Assembly (NCBI GenBank): GCA_004431415.1
Contig: QPMI01000059.1
Coordinates: forward strand, 62,001-126,000
DNA length: 64,000 bases
Origin: Cyanophora paradoxa
Taxonomy: Eukaryota > Glaucocystophyceae > Cyanophorales > Cyanophoraceae
Direction: 5' to 3'
The notes beneath the pieces were generated by a model. It had not been told where the DNA came from. It did not search any database and was given only the letters and a program-made list of their open reading frames with translations. Positions 50,609 through 60,000 of this stretch are shown here, one piece after another. Each line of letters starts with the position of its first letter. The stretch's first letter is position 1. The position numbers were made by a program, and so were the translations under genes.

Positions 50609-51256
50609 ATGCCTCCGCGAAAGAAGTCGACAGACATGCAGTCTCGGCTGCGCACTCCGCAGCTTGAAGTCGCTTCCAGCCCTACTAAGAAGAATCACAT
50701 CGAGTTCTTGAGTGGTGATACTGGTGCTTACCCGCTAGTCCGTCGCGCTGGTGGCGGTGAGGGTGCATCCATCGATTACGCTCTTACCGCCGACGAGAAC
50801 GCTATTCTTGATAAGATCCCGAATTCGCGGACTAAGAAGACCAAGACTAGCAAGCTAAAGGATACTGACGATGGGCCGCTGTACATCTCAGAGACGGCTA
50901 ATCGTAGCAGGTATTTCATTAAAACTGTGACCGGTCTTAAGACAGTTTCAAAGAAGCGAGCTAGTGACCTTATAGCTGGCATCGCGGCTGAGACTAAGAT
51001 GGAAAACAAGATTTTAAATGAACCGATCACGAAGACAAAGATCGAGAAGAAGGTTGCCCCTCCTGCAGCTGCTGTTCCTGCCAAGACGATCGTTGCGATC
51101 CCTGAGGTCGATGAGAATGCTAGCGAGCTGCCTGTAGCTAACGCATCGATCCTGCGCATCGCCTCTAGCAGTGCTGATCCTGTCGGGCCGGCGATCGAGT
51201 ACAAGCCAATGCTGAGCGGCTTCACTAAGCTAGGGCTCCGGCATCGCTGGGAGTGA
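50609..51256 (+). CDS. Lys-rich protein of unknown function, possibly virion-associated
   Basis: This 215-residue protein starts at the ATG at 50609, 7 bp after the minor capsid gene. The N-terminus is basic (MPPRKKSTDMQSRLR), the middle mixed with 'SRYFIKTVTGLKTVSKKRAS', then a Lys- and Ala/Pro-rich linker, ending 'FTKLGLRHRWE'. The start resembles the MPPKRK protein of the outer element. The location after the capsid genes suggests a structural or DNA-condensing role, but no family is recognised. Confidence 0.6.
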   Translation: MPPRKKSTDMQSRLRTPQLEVASSPTKKNHIEFLSGDTGAYPLVRRAGGGEGASIDYALTADENAILDKIPNSRTKKTKTSKLKDTDDGPLYISETANRSRYFIKTVTGLKTVSKKRASDLIAGIAAETKMENKILNEPITKTKIEKKVAPPAAAVPAKTIVAIPEVDENASELPVANASILRIASSSADPVGPAIEYKPMLSGFTKLGLRHRWE

Positions 51257-51310
51257 CCGAGTGGCGCAGAGAAAGTCTTACCCGAAAAATGGTCGAATTA
51301 CAGTAAGCTA

Positions 51311-51427
51311 GCATAAAAGTGAAGTATTAGTTTCTAAACTTCTATGCTGGCATAAAAGTGAAGTATTAGTTTCTAAACTTCTATGCTGGCATAAAAGTGA
51401 AATATTAGTTTCTAAACTTCTATGCTG
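51311..51427. repeat. Tandem repeat, 39-bp unit, 3 copies
   Basis: Units start at 51311, 51350 and 51389 and are nearly identical. Each unit can fold on itself (AGCATA...GAAGT with ACTTC-TATGCT). Non-coding. Confidence 0.9.
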
Positions 51428-51466
51428 GCAATGTCCAGAAGTATTAATATATATTAAGTAACTTCT

Positions 51467-51660
51467 GGGCAATGCCCAAAGGTAATATCTATTCTTTTAA
51501 TACTTCTGGGCAATGCCCAAAGGTAATATCTATTCTTTTAATACTTCTGGGCAATGCCCATAGGTGATATCTATTCTTTTAATACTTCTGGGCAATGCCT
51601 ATAGGTAATATCTATTCTTTTAATACTTCTGGGCAATGCCCATAGGTTATATCTATTTTT
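51467..51660. repeat. Tandem repeat, 41-bp unit, 5 copies
   Basis: Units start at 51467, 51508, 51549, 51590 and 51631, most with the palindrome GGGCAATGCCC followed by an AT-rich half. Non-coding. Confidence 0.9.
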
Positions 51661-51684
51661 TAAAAAACTTCGAGGCATGTCCAC

Positions 51685-52110
51685 AAGTACTTTGGACAAA
51701 TGTTCACGTCCAGAGGTCGCTAAGCGACTTTGGACAAAAGTTCACGTCCAAGATCCTCAACCCTGCTGGCACATCCCAACGCATGTTTTGCACAATCCAA
51801 CCTCTAGTATAGCCTCGTTTGCACTATTGGAGATGTCTGCACGAGTTGCTAGCTGACTTGGGTGTCGTTCTGGAGTTCGTGACTTTGGACAAAAGTTCAC
51901 GTCCAAGATCCTCAACCCTGCTGGCACATCCCAACGCATGTTTTGCACGATCCGACCTCTAGTATAGCCTCGTTTGCACTATAGGAGACGCCTGCACGAA
52001 TTGCTAGTTTACTTGGGTGGCGTTTTGGAGTTCGTGACTTTGGACAAAAGTTCACGTCCAAGGTCGCCTAGTGACTTTGGACAAAAGTTCACGTCCAAGA
52101 TCTCCAAGCT
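51685..52110. repeat. Long direct repeats with the TTGGAC...GTCCAA hairpin motif
   Basis: A segment of about 160 bp (from GACTTTGGACAAAAGTTCAC to the following copy) occurs twice, near 51,729 and 51,890. The inverted motif TTGGAC-N10-GTCCA(A) recurs at about 51,693, 51,732, 51,893, 52,039 and 52,078. It could be a replication origin, a packaging site or a protein-binding array next to the right terminus. Confidence 0.8.
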
Positions 52111-52143
52111 TCTAGGCAACCTCACTCATAGGTGTCAGATCGC

Positions 52144-52413
52144 TGATTCACAGACCGGCGCGTTTGGGGGCCCGCCTCAATTCACTGCTATATCGTTTTG
52201 CATTATCGATCGACCTAGACACCAGATACTACCTAGCGGTTGCTGGATGGAAGGGGAGGTAGACCAGAGGGAGAGAAGGGCGGTAGACGTAGCGAGAGAG
52301 TGGGAAAGAATGAGGGCTGGGAAGGCGCTGGAGTGGGTGAGTGAGGGGTGGGTTTGGGGGTTGAGGGTGGCAAAGAGGGCGGGCCCACCCTGATGGGGGT
52401 ACTCTCATTTTTT
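52144..52413. repeat. Right terminal inverted repeat, inner element
   Basis: Reverse complement of 41126-41426, lacking about 32 bases of the left copy. It is followed by the ATAATA target duplication at 52414-52419. Open frames through the repeat, including the extension of the minor capsid frame, are not genes. Confidence 0.92.
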
Positions 52414-53030
52414 ATAATACCATTCACCCGTTCACCAGTAAAGATGCCATCAGTAAGAGCATTATAAACCTGTGATTGGATTGGGGAATTTCCATATCTT
52501 CCGGGATCAAGACCAAGCAATCGGGCAGCGCTCAGTAACTTTTGGATCGTTTTCTGGTTTGGATTTCCAGCAACAGAGAAGGCTAGATAGAAAGGTTTCT
52601 CTGAGTGGAATATAATTCGTTTTAGTGACTCATCCCATTTACAGCGAATAGATGGTTCCGGCTCTCTATCATCGAATTTCGCATTAATTACATTTACCAA
52701 TTGCTGGTGGCTTTGAATGGGTTTTTTGCGACTTATGATTAATTGCTTCCAAGGTTCAAAGCCGGCCGCTGGTCGAGTAGTTGGAATGCCATCAATGCCA
52801 GCACCATCGAATTCTTCACTCCAAAAAATGCTGAATGAATTATCAATTGTAATATCCCCTGGTTGCGTTTCACCACTCACCATAGGGATACTATTATAAA
52901 ATTCGGCCGAGACCAGCCTGACAGCCCTCACATTCTCATATATGTTTGGAAGTCGAGCTACAAAGCTTGAAGTAGGACCGTCACCAGAGATTGTATTAAA
53001 AGAGCTCACCTCAATGTAGTCCACGGGCAT
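52414..53030 (-). pseudogene. Minor capsid (penton-type) protein 1, N-terminal part, split by the inner element
   Basis: The 5' part of the gene begins at the ATG at 53030 (MPVDYIEVSSFNTISGDGPT); an in-frame ATG at 53051 would add seven residues but falls within the promoter gap. It includes 'NVRAVRLVSAEFYNSIPM', the family's jelly-roll opening, and 'SAARLLGLDPGRYG', equivalent to 'GKLLGLSS' in the neighbouring paralogue. At 52414 it runs into the inner element and would acquire a 50-70-residue foreign tail from the terminal repeat. The remainder is at 40726-41125 in matching phase. Confidence 0.9.
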
Positions 53031-53059
53031 TCTCCTTTTATCTATATTCATATATTAAA
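53031..53059. promoter_or_regulatory. 29-bp divergent promoter between two minor capsid genes
   Basis: Only 29 bp separate the start codons. AATATAGATAAAAGGAG precedes the minus-strand ATG and TTCATATATTAAA ends directly at the plus-strand ATG. Any leader must be extremely short, and both genes must share this box. Confidence 0.55.
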
Positions 53060-53995
53060 ATGAACCGGCTTGTCAATGTTGATAGCAGGGATCGCAGCCA
53101 AGGTGAAACCGAAAACTCTTACAGGGTTGCCCTCACAACACCAGTAGAGAGACCTCGAGAGTGTAGGGTTATTTACGCAGAAATTCCAAACAGCATTTAC
53201 AATAGTGTGGGAACAGATCATTTAATAGTGGAATTCACCTATCAGGATAGTTCTGTCACTGAAACAGTAACTTACAACATCTCTCCTCTGCCAACCGGTT
53301 ATATCAATCAGGGTCATTTTGGGGTCACCCAACCATACAACTATGGATTGAACTATGTGTTCTATGAGGAAACTATAGCAGGAAAAACAGTTGCTTTCGA
53401 ATTCAAATTATTCTACAATCCAACCACTTATAAAGTGGAGTTCTACAGTAACAGATTTTTCCGTATAAAAGCAAGCAATAAGCGCATTGGTAAGCTATTG
53501 GGTTTAAGCTCAACTGAGTTCCAGTCTTCATTTATGGATGACAATTCGCCCTCTCAATCTCCATATCGCCCTGAGAATTTTCTAAAGTATGATGGCAAAC
53601 CTATCACACTCAATCACCCCTTGTGGGGAACTACCTTTTCGGGATCCAGACTTTCATCCACACCTCTTAGATATGTTTATTACAGCAATAAGATGGCAGA
53701 TATGAATGCTGAGCAGTACCTTTATTTACATGTCAAAGAACTTGCTCCCTTTGCCAGCAGACATAATATAGTCCCAAAATCACAGCCACAAAACCAAGGC
53801 GCCATACTGAGACTCCAATTAAGCAAGGATATAGGAGGCTATGTTTACTATAATGGTGAACATGGGGAGTTTATTCGAATTAATGACCGACATCTGGTGG
53901 TGAGAGAACTAACAGTTGAGTTCAAAGACTACTTTGGTGACATCATTGACATGAATGGAATTGACAATTCTTTTCAGCTCGAGTTTATCGAATAA
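53060..53995 (+). CDS. Minor capsid (penton-type) protein 2, outer element
   Basis: This 311-residue protein has the start 'MNRLVNVDSRDRSQGETENS' shared with the inner minor capsid protein, then 'ECRVIYAEIPNSIYNSV', 'RIGKLLGLSS' and a C-terminal strand-rich part ('LYLHVKELAPFA', 'LTVEFKDYFGD'). The neighbouring split gene is a paralogue, so the outer virus had two penton-type genes. This one is intact. It is convergent with the patatin gene; the two coding ends overlap by 11 bp. Confidence 0.85.
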   Translation: MNRLVNVDSRDRSQGETENSYRVALTTPVERPRECRVIYAEIPNSIYNSVGTDHLIVEFTYQDSSVTETVTYNISPLPTGYINQGHFGVTQPYNYGLNYVFYEETIAGKTVAFEFKLFYNPTTYKVEFYSNRFFRIKASNKRIGKLLGLSSTEFQSSFMDDNSPSQSPYRPENFLKYDGKPITLNHPLWGTTFSGSRLSSTPLRYVYYSNKMADMNAEQYLYLHVKELAPFASRHNIVPKSQPQNQGAILRLQLSKDIGGYVYYNGEHGEFIRINDRHLVVRELTVEFKDYFGDIIDMNGIDNSFQLEFIE

Positions 53996-55541
53996 ACGCA
54001 CCTGTAAAATCGACTCTCATTGTGGGAGCATTCACATAGACAAGGGGATAAATGCGAACATATTTGATTCTCAAAGAGAACCCTACGTAGAAAGCATCCT
54101 TGATGGTGAGAGGGTAACCATTTAATAAAGCTATATCGCCGGAATTATTAGCATTGTTTATATTCTCACAAACAAATGTTTTGTTCTGCCCTTCTGCTCG
54201 AATAAAAGACCAGTTGATCCCATTAGTTGATGTAGCCACATTGAAAGTCTTTATAAAAGCATTGGTGTCCCCTGACCCATAGGCAACCACTGAAGAGAGT
54301 TCAAAAGTGTATGGGAAAGCAACTTGAAGGTACTCAGTGGGGGTCTCCCATATCTGCTCTGGAGCAAATGCCCCAGCTTCCCAGCCAAATGATGAAGGTC
54401 GAGCCATGTGGGGCTCTTTACCTATCACAGAGGAGGAGGCAGTAAAAGCATCATCAGCAAGTTTGTACCAATTAGCATCCAAAGGTGGTGACAGGGTGAG
54501 AGTGGAAGAGATATAAGCTTTTGATGGGTTCTTTAATTCATAGTTTGCTACCAGCAAATCGCAAAGCTTATTAATCATGGTGTTGTTTGCTGCTATGTAT
54601 GTCTCAGTGAACGAAAGCATGTCGGGGATTTTAGAGGTATCATCAAGGGACTTGACTATGTGATTTGGAAGAGGAACAGATAGCCTATAGTACCTCCCAT
54701 AATCCTGATCGTAGTTGTAAGGCAGCAACTCCTCCATCTTGTCAAGAGCTGACAGCTCACTTGCTGCCATGAGCATGTTAATCAATGGGCTTCCATCTGT
54801 TGAGGCAATCCATGAGAGAATGCCCCAACTATTCACAGTCTCATAACCATAGCCGAAGTAATCAGACTCTAAATATGGGTCTACCTCACCACAAGAGATG
54901 CTTATAACTATAATGTCATCATCATCACTGTAAATCTTCCTCGCATGGCTATAGCCACACACACTTGGGTTATTGTTTCCTGAAATAGCACCATCAATAA
55001 GGCAAGCAGTTACCCCTCGATTAAAATCAACTATACTCACAGGAGAAAAGTAGGTGGGAGCAGCAGAGGTAGCCCTTGCTGCTATTTTACAGGGCAGAAA
55101 GTTATAGTTGTTATCATTTGTGATAAATATAGGTTTCATGTACTGAGTATCAAACGAAGTAATCACAATGTCCTTTAAGGAATCTTGAATGAGAGATTCG
55201 CCAGTAACAGAATAGATTGCGCTTTCCAAAGGAGCCACATCATACTTGGTGTTAAAAAGGGCATTTTCGATTATATTTCGAGGATTCGCGAAAATCAAGG
55301 GCAGCTGAGTGAGGTATATATTATGTAAATCACTGGCTGTGAGTTTGGGTTCGCCTGCCCTATCTGGATGCCTGATGTTCAACCCAATGGCAATGATCCC
55401 ACCCGTGGAAGTTCCACTAACAAGATCCACAAGATCTATTATACGCCTGCCAGTTCGATTTTCGATTTCTTTAAGCAGTCTGGTAATGATAATGCCCCTT
55501 GCTCCGCCTCCTGACAATGCTAAAACGACCTTGAGAGGCAT
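53985..55541 (-). CDS. Patatin-like phospholipase with C-terminal discoidin-like domain
   Basis: This 518-residue protein has an N-terminal patatin fold with oxyanion loop 'SGGGARG' (residues 10-16), nucleophile Ser45 in 'GTSTGG' and catalytic Asp183 in 'DGA'. The dyad is complete, so it should hydrolyse acyl chains of phospholipids. The C-terminal about 150 residues ('SSFGWEAGAFAPEQIW', 'FIKTFNVATSTNGINWSFIR', 'IKYVRIYPLVY') resemble an F5/8-type C (discoidin) carbohydrate-binding domain. There is no signal peptide. Its position between the penton and fibre genes suggests a virion enzyme that attacks the host membrane during entry or exit. That is inference. Confidence 0.85.
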   Translation of the reverse strand: MPLKVVLALSGGGARGIIITRLLKEIENRTGRRIIDLVDLVSGTSTGGIIAIGLNIRHPDRAGEPKLTASDLHNIYLTQLPLIFANPRNIIENALFNTKYDVAPLESAIYSVTGESLIQDSLKDIVITSFDTQYMKPIFITNDNNYNFLPCKIAARATSAAPTYFSPVSIVDFNRGVTACLIDGAISGNNNPSVCGYSHARKIYSDDDDIIVISISCGEVDPYLESDYFGYGYETVNSWGILSWIASTDGSPLINMLMAASELSALDKMEELLPYNYDQDYGRYYRLSVPLPNHIVKSLDDTSKIPDMLSFTETYIAANNTMINKLCDLLVANYELKNPSKAYISSTLTLSPPLDANWYKLADDAFTASSSVIGKEPHMARPSSFGWEAGAFAPEQIWETPTEYLQVAFPYTFELSSVVAYGSGDTNAFIKTFNVATSTNGINWSFIRAEGQNKTFVCENINNANNSGDIALLNGYPLTIKDAFYVGFSLRIKYVRIYPLVYVNAPTMRVDFTGAFIR

Positions 55542-55584
55542 CTAATACTTATAAGGAATTTTATAAATCCATATAGTAAAAGCC

Positions 55585-57080
55585 ATGAGCTTTAATTACC
55601 CCCTAATCTGGAAACAATTCAAGATGATAATTCCAGCAGCACAAAGCATGTGAACTTTGATAATATAAAAGTTAAAGGTTCAATATCAATCGACCACAGC
55701 TCTGACGGTTCTTCAAAGACTCAATCAAGGGAGCATGCCCTTTCCTTAAATCAGACCGATCCAGACAAGGAGGATGTCAGTATAGCTTTTAGTGTGGGCA
55801 ATGTGAAAGCCAATCAAGTAGCAGAGATCAAGGCAACCAGAAGGAGACCGAGAAAACTCAAACCAAGTGGAACCCATCCAGACATACCATCAAGGTGTGA
55901 TAGTGGCCGTTTGATTTTCAATGTACAAGATGAGCAGGGCAAACAGAACACGGGTTTAAGAATTTATAATGAGGGCAGCACCACAAAAACAGAGGTTCCC
56001 CAAGTATTACAAGTGGGCCATTTCCAGAACACGAATCAAGTCTGTTCAACTAATGATGTATACCCCAAGGATATTACATATGACTTTGCGAGGAATGAGC
56101 CGTTTGGGTTTTTTACTCCAAATGATGTCCACCAGAAAAAGCCATCAATTACCATCAACAGCAGCCCCACTCAACCAGTAGCAATCCATTTACATCCTGA
56201 TCTTGTCGAAATGGATAGGCACCTTTTACCTTTGGTCACAAACACAAAAGACCTTGGAATCAGGACGAGGCAGTGGCGAAATATCCATGGAAGCAATGTG
56301 TATGCCAATGGTGAGAAGCTTGTCAGTGAGAAAACTATAAGGGAAATCTTTGAGCATTACGGTCCTGTTCCTGTCCCCTTTCCGCTTCCGTGGGATCCAC
56401 CTGACCTTACACCAAAGAAGCAACCTGGGAGGGAATACACAGCAGAGGAAAATGTAGCCTTTGGGCAGCACATAGTTAGCTGGGAAAAAGTCAGAAACAA
56501 ACCAGTATTTACAGATTACAAACAACCAGCTGAGGAGCTTTTATCACCAGATGTAAATGTTATACCTCTTGAAGATAGGCGATTTGAAGAGGATAATGTC
56601 TTACCAGATGGTTTCGACCCAAATCTTGTAACTTATGATCGCTACGAGCCTTTTGATGAGCAGCTTTTACCTGATGGTTTCGCACCTGATCTATTCGATT
56701 TCATAGTGGATTGGGAGGACATTCGAAATAAACCACAAACATATCCACCTGATCCCCATGGCCATGATTGGGACGAAATCGAGAATAAACCTGATAGATT
56801 TCCGCCTGTGGATCATAGGCATGATTGGGGAGAAATCGATGGAATACCAGAAGAATTTCCACCAGCAGACCATAGACACACTTGGGACGAAATTGATGTA
56901 CCAGAATTGTTCCCACCAGAAGACCACAGACACGATTGGGATGAAATCGACCAGCAACCTACTTTCGCATCAGCAGGCAATATGTTGACAGACTTTCCAC
57001 TTGGTGTAAGTCTCTATCAAAATATTGAGATTGAAGAAAGATTACAATTAAATGACTACTATGTGAATCGTAGGGATTAG
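55585..57080 (+). CDS. Giant fibre protein, part 1: stalk with HxH repeats
   Basis: The ATG at 55585 (MSFNYP) opens a short frame. After a run of five C (55599-55603) the sense moves to the frame that runs to 57080 (longest start-to-stop reading from GTG 55650). Residues near the end form four to five repeats of about 18 residues with H-x-H-x-W-x-E-I and F-P-P ('DHRHDWDEI', 'HRHTWDEI'), as in phage tail-fibre stalks where the histidines bind metal ions in a trimer. The TAG at 57078 is probably caused by one missing base at GGG 57073-57075; beyond it the sense continues. It is the first part of a gene of about 2,465 codons extending to 62978. Confidence 0.75.
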
Positions 57081-60000
57081 ATGCTGGAACCACAATGGAA
57101 GGCGAATTGTATATCAGACCCCAACAAGAGTTAATTTAGTGGCAGCTGGTGGAGGTGTTGAAATAAAAGACACCAAACCAGGTATCTATTTAACAAGTTA
57201 CTACCCTGACGACATCCCAATGACAGCAACATTACCACCTATACCATCTCTTCCAGCCAATCCAATTAATTATGTAGACAAAGATGCGACTCTTCAGATT
57301 AATGTGACTGATGTTAGCGCTTTTGATGGATCAAGACCAAAGCTAATATTTAGCCGAGAACGGCTCTTACCTGATGATTTAGTTGGAGATCGAGACGATT
57401 ACAAGCAATGTGAGATAGGGTGGAAGAAAACGAACTATAATGATGTTGATAAGCAAGGTGTTTTAGAAATAAATCAGAGAGCAGCAGCAAAAAACATTCA
57501 CAACGAAAATATATCACGAGTGGTCACAGAGGATTATTTAGAAAATAAGAATTACATAGATGGAACCGAATTAACTACTATACTCAATGATTATGTAACA
57601 GAAACTGAATATGCCACAACACTGGCAGCAGCATTAATACCCTATGTTACAGAGACTGAGCTTGATGCTGAACTTGCTAAATATTTACCATTGACAGGTG
57701 GCACCATTACAGGTGATCTTACAGTCAATAGAGAACTGGAGGTAAAGGATAAGATTGTTATAGGGAACAATGAGATTTCAAGAGCACCTTTAAACTTCTT
57801 AAATTTCGATGTTGGGGGTTTGTCTCATTGCCTTCTAAGATTTAATGCGAGTTTGGATGATGCTTGGGAAAATAATGTACTGGTCTATGAGCTTGTTAAT
57901 AAGGCAAATGCTAATGTTATTCAAAAACTGATACAGTCAGGAAGTGTAGTATTCAGAAACTCAGGAGGTCCTAATAACAAACCCTACTATGATGTAGCAG
58001 ACACCAATAGCTTCTCTACTTTCCGTTATTCCTTCACTTCTACAAATTCAGCAGGCTATGAAACCATCGATTTCAGTGGAGGGATAACTGTCGCATTTGT
58101 GATTAAGTTAAGAAACGCTGAACCGCTTGAACCTATTTTACAGTTTGATGGGTCTTCTACACTTGGTAGTAATGGGCAAATTTGGAGTATTTCCAAAGGT
58201 CAATGGGGTGATGGTTTCGTTTTGAACATCAGTAAATTAGACCAATCTACTTTCAGGGTTCCACTCACAATTGACGAAGTAGATTCTTGGACAATCTATG
58301 ACATCACAATCACAAGCACATTCGTAAAAGTGGGTGTTAATGCGAAAGAGAGACAGACCTTTTCGATTACAAATGGTTCTCATCTGCCCCGAAATGATGT
58401 AAAGTATGTATATTTGGGAAGTCAATACTCAAAATTTGACCTGTGCGAATTCTATTGTTTTACAAGAGCCTTCACAGCTGCTGAATTATATAATCTACGG
58501 TGGTATCTTCATCAGTTCTACGGATTTGTAGAAGACTCTTCAAACCCAATACCAAGAGATGATAATAAACTACTCATCAAGACTCAGGAACTACAAGTAA
58601 CAGGGATGAACTTAGCAACCACCAATGGTGTAGTAGCATTATTGACAGATCGCACAACCTCGAATGTTGTAAGAGGATGGTTAAATGAATACACCACTTC
58701 AAATGTTGTGAGGGGTTGGATAGCAGATTCAGAAGCGTTGTTAGATAACTACTTACCATTAACAGGTGGAACAATCACAGGAAATCTTAACGTGAGCAAT
58801 CAAGGAAACACTGACAGCAAACTCAAAATATATGAGAACACTTTCAAATTGGATTATTTGGATGTTTCGACGTTTAATGTCCTTTCAGTTCTTAATGTTT
58901 TCGTTTGGGTCAGAGCAAGGGACAATATGAAAGATGGAACGATAGTGAGTGGACTTGGAAACGGAGCAGGAGACGTTTGGTTTGATAATAACCCTGAGAC
59001 ACCGAATTTTCTTCTTGGGTTTGGTAATGTTGCTGGGAACTCGACACAAATTAAGAATAATGGAGGTCCTAACAACAAACCTTATTTTAATTCGTATCCT
59101 ACAATTAACTTCAACTTTTCAGCCTATAATACGTGGGGGGCTGAGTGTGAACTTTTCATGAGCCAAACTTCACAGCAACATTTAACTGTGTTTTTCGTCG
59201 CGAAATTCACAGATACAGCACCTCCAAATGTAGAGAACGTTTTATCTTTGAGTTATGGAACCACAAATTGGAGCATCAATAAATGGAACAATGGTGCGAC
59301 TTGTTATATTCAGGTTTCTAATGGGGTTGGAGCAGCAGGATTAGGTGAAAGCACTTCACCAAGTAACGCAAAAGCAGAAATTACATACTCTGAAATGACG
59401 ACATGGACACTCTATGAAGTAACAGTCTCTCCTTCCACTGTTACATTTGGGATCAATGGTAGCAATAGAAGTGTTTCAAATGTTACAAACATGTTCCCCA
59501 ATAACCTTGTTACTGAAAGTCGTATTGGCTCTTCAACCTCCAAACAAGATTTAGCAGAGCTAATAGTCATTATTAAACCAACAACAGAAATCGTGAAGGA
59601 CAACATACGAAGTTATCTCCTCCAAAAATACGGCTATCCTGAGCCATTAGACAATCCTTTCGCCAGTGACCCTAACAAACTTCTTCTACAAACAAACAGC
59701 CTGAGAGTTACAGGAAGTCTTATAGCCAACAACCTCCAATATACAGCACCAGCACCAGGAGGTGGTTTTATTATCAAAGATTTCCAAACAAGTTCAAGCC
59801 TTCAAGAGGCAGAAATAACTGCCATCAATGCCCAGATTACACAGATACAAGAAAGCATAGACAGTATCAATACCAATATAGAACCTTTAACCACTTCCAA
59901 TGTAGTTCACGAATGGGTAGCTCCACTGACTGCTTCCAATGTAGTTCAGGAATGGATAGCACCCTTAACGGCATCGAATGTGGTTGAAGAATGGATTGCT

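Larger units (their letters stand above)
41126..52413. mobile_element. Inner Polinton-like element, complete, 11.3 kb
   Basis: The element is bounded by inverted repeats starting AAAAAATGAGAGTACCCCC and flanked by ATAATA on both sides (41120-41125 and 52414-52419). It carries pPolB, integrase, a packaging ATPase, major and minor capsid genes and accessory genes, and is less AT-rich than the outer element. A 6-bp duplication fits rve-integrase insertion. The length is small for a Polinton but includes the morphogenesis set. The ATPase and capsid genes each have one apparent frameshift. The insertion splits the outer element's minor capsid gene. Confidence 0.93.

Noticed and set aside
52233-52413. 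C-terminal Pro/Ser-rich tail on minor capsid protein 1
   Set aside because: It is read from the terminal inverted repeat of the inner element and is not original to the gene.
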